The notes beneath the pieces are model-generated. The model saw only the letters and a list, made by a program, of their open reading frames with translations. It was not told the origin of the DNA and did no database searches. Below, piece by piece: positions 39,194 to 39,204 of a DNA stretch of 39,204 nt. Each line of letters begins with the position of its first letter. Position 1 is the first letter of the stretch. The position numbers and the translations under genes were made by a program. The DNA comes from a virus, in the IMG/VR virus record IMGVR_UViG_3300034521_000046, positions 1 through 39,204 of that record, one strand, 5' to 3'.

Positions 39194-39204
39194 CACGCAG
39201 TTAA
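39194..39204. repeat. att: Right copy of terminal 11-bp repeat (attR core candidate)
   Basis: CACGCAGTTAA, identical to bases 1-11. The 285 bases between dinI and this repeat hold no supported gene: only the LexA boxes and the arm-like repeats. Confidence 0.7.

Noticed and set aside
38959-39204. Plus-strand frame running off the right end
   Set aside because: It lies over LexA boxes, arm repeats and the attachment core, and is low in coding character; more likely non-coding att DNA, though a gene continuing outside the window cannot be excluded.

Overview
The window is a complete or near-complete lambdoid siphovirus prophage in the integrated gene order, about 39.2 kb. An integrase lies at the left end, a DinI-like SOS gene at the right end, a lambda-type cos site sits internally near 17.68 kb, and the same 11-bp sequence occurs at both extreme ends (1-11 and 39194-39204), as expected for attL/attR cores. 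Near-perfect enterobacterial tRNAs, a 21-type lysis module, a Q82-type antiterminator and lambda-like head and tail genes point to a host in the Enterobacteriaceae (an Escherichia/Salmonella/Enterobacter/Klebsiella-like genus). I cannot fix the species.

Layout. 1-7.1 kb (minus strand): integrase, excisionase and a tightly overlapping leftward early operon of about 17 mostly small, unknown genes. Among them are a BRO-N antirepressor-like protein, a ParE-like toxin-like protein and a protein that looks like a sliding clamp (DnaN) lacking its first domain. 7.1-8.1 kb: immunity region with an S24-type repressor, divergent promoters pL, pR and pRM, and repeated 19-bp operators. 8.1-12.97 kb (plus): Cro-like protein, DUF4222 protein, two winged-helix replication-type proteins, a primase-helicase and the Q antiterminator. 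12.97-14.3 kb: late promoter pR' and its early terminator tR', a membrane-protein gene, a small antisense ORF, and four tRNA or tRNA-like genes (Ile2-CAU, a defective-looking one, Thr-UGU, Gly-UCC).

14.6-15.95 kb: lysis cassette (holin with a possible dual start, SAR endolysin, Rz, nested Rz1). 15.97-17.63 kb: small accessory genes, including one with its own promoter and terminator, and strong RNA hairpins. 17.63-17.8 kb: cos. 17.8-26.5 kb: terminase, gpW, portal, a fused ClpP-protease/major capsid protein, D-like, FII, Z, U, V. 26.5-38.56 kb: G/GT frameshift chaperones, tape measure H, M, L, K, two inserted lipoproteins, I, J, an unknown tail-region protein and a tail fibre. 38.67-39.2 kb: dinI under tandem LexA boxes, then the attachment arm.

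How it works together: CI-type repressor bound at the 19-bp operators would hold pL and pR silent. After induction, pL expresses int, xis and the accessory operon, while pR expresses cro, replication genes and Q. Q then carries pR' transcription through tR' into the tRNA, lysis, packaging, head and tail genes. The most unusual items are the two-domain clamp-like protein, the repressor's Leu-Gly at the usual self-cleavage position, the anomalous tRNA-like gene, the apparent N-terminal frame break in terS, the promoter-gene-terminator moron at 16.2-16.6 kb, and the lipoprotein pair next to a duplicated UUCG terminator in the tail operon. All functional calls come from reading sequence by eye; no database search was run.
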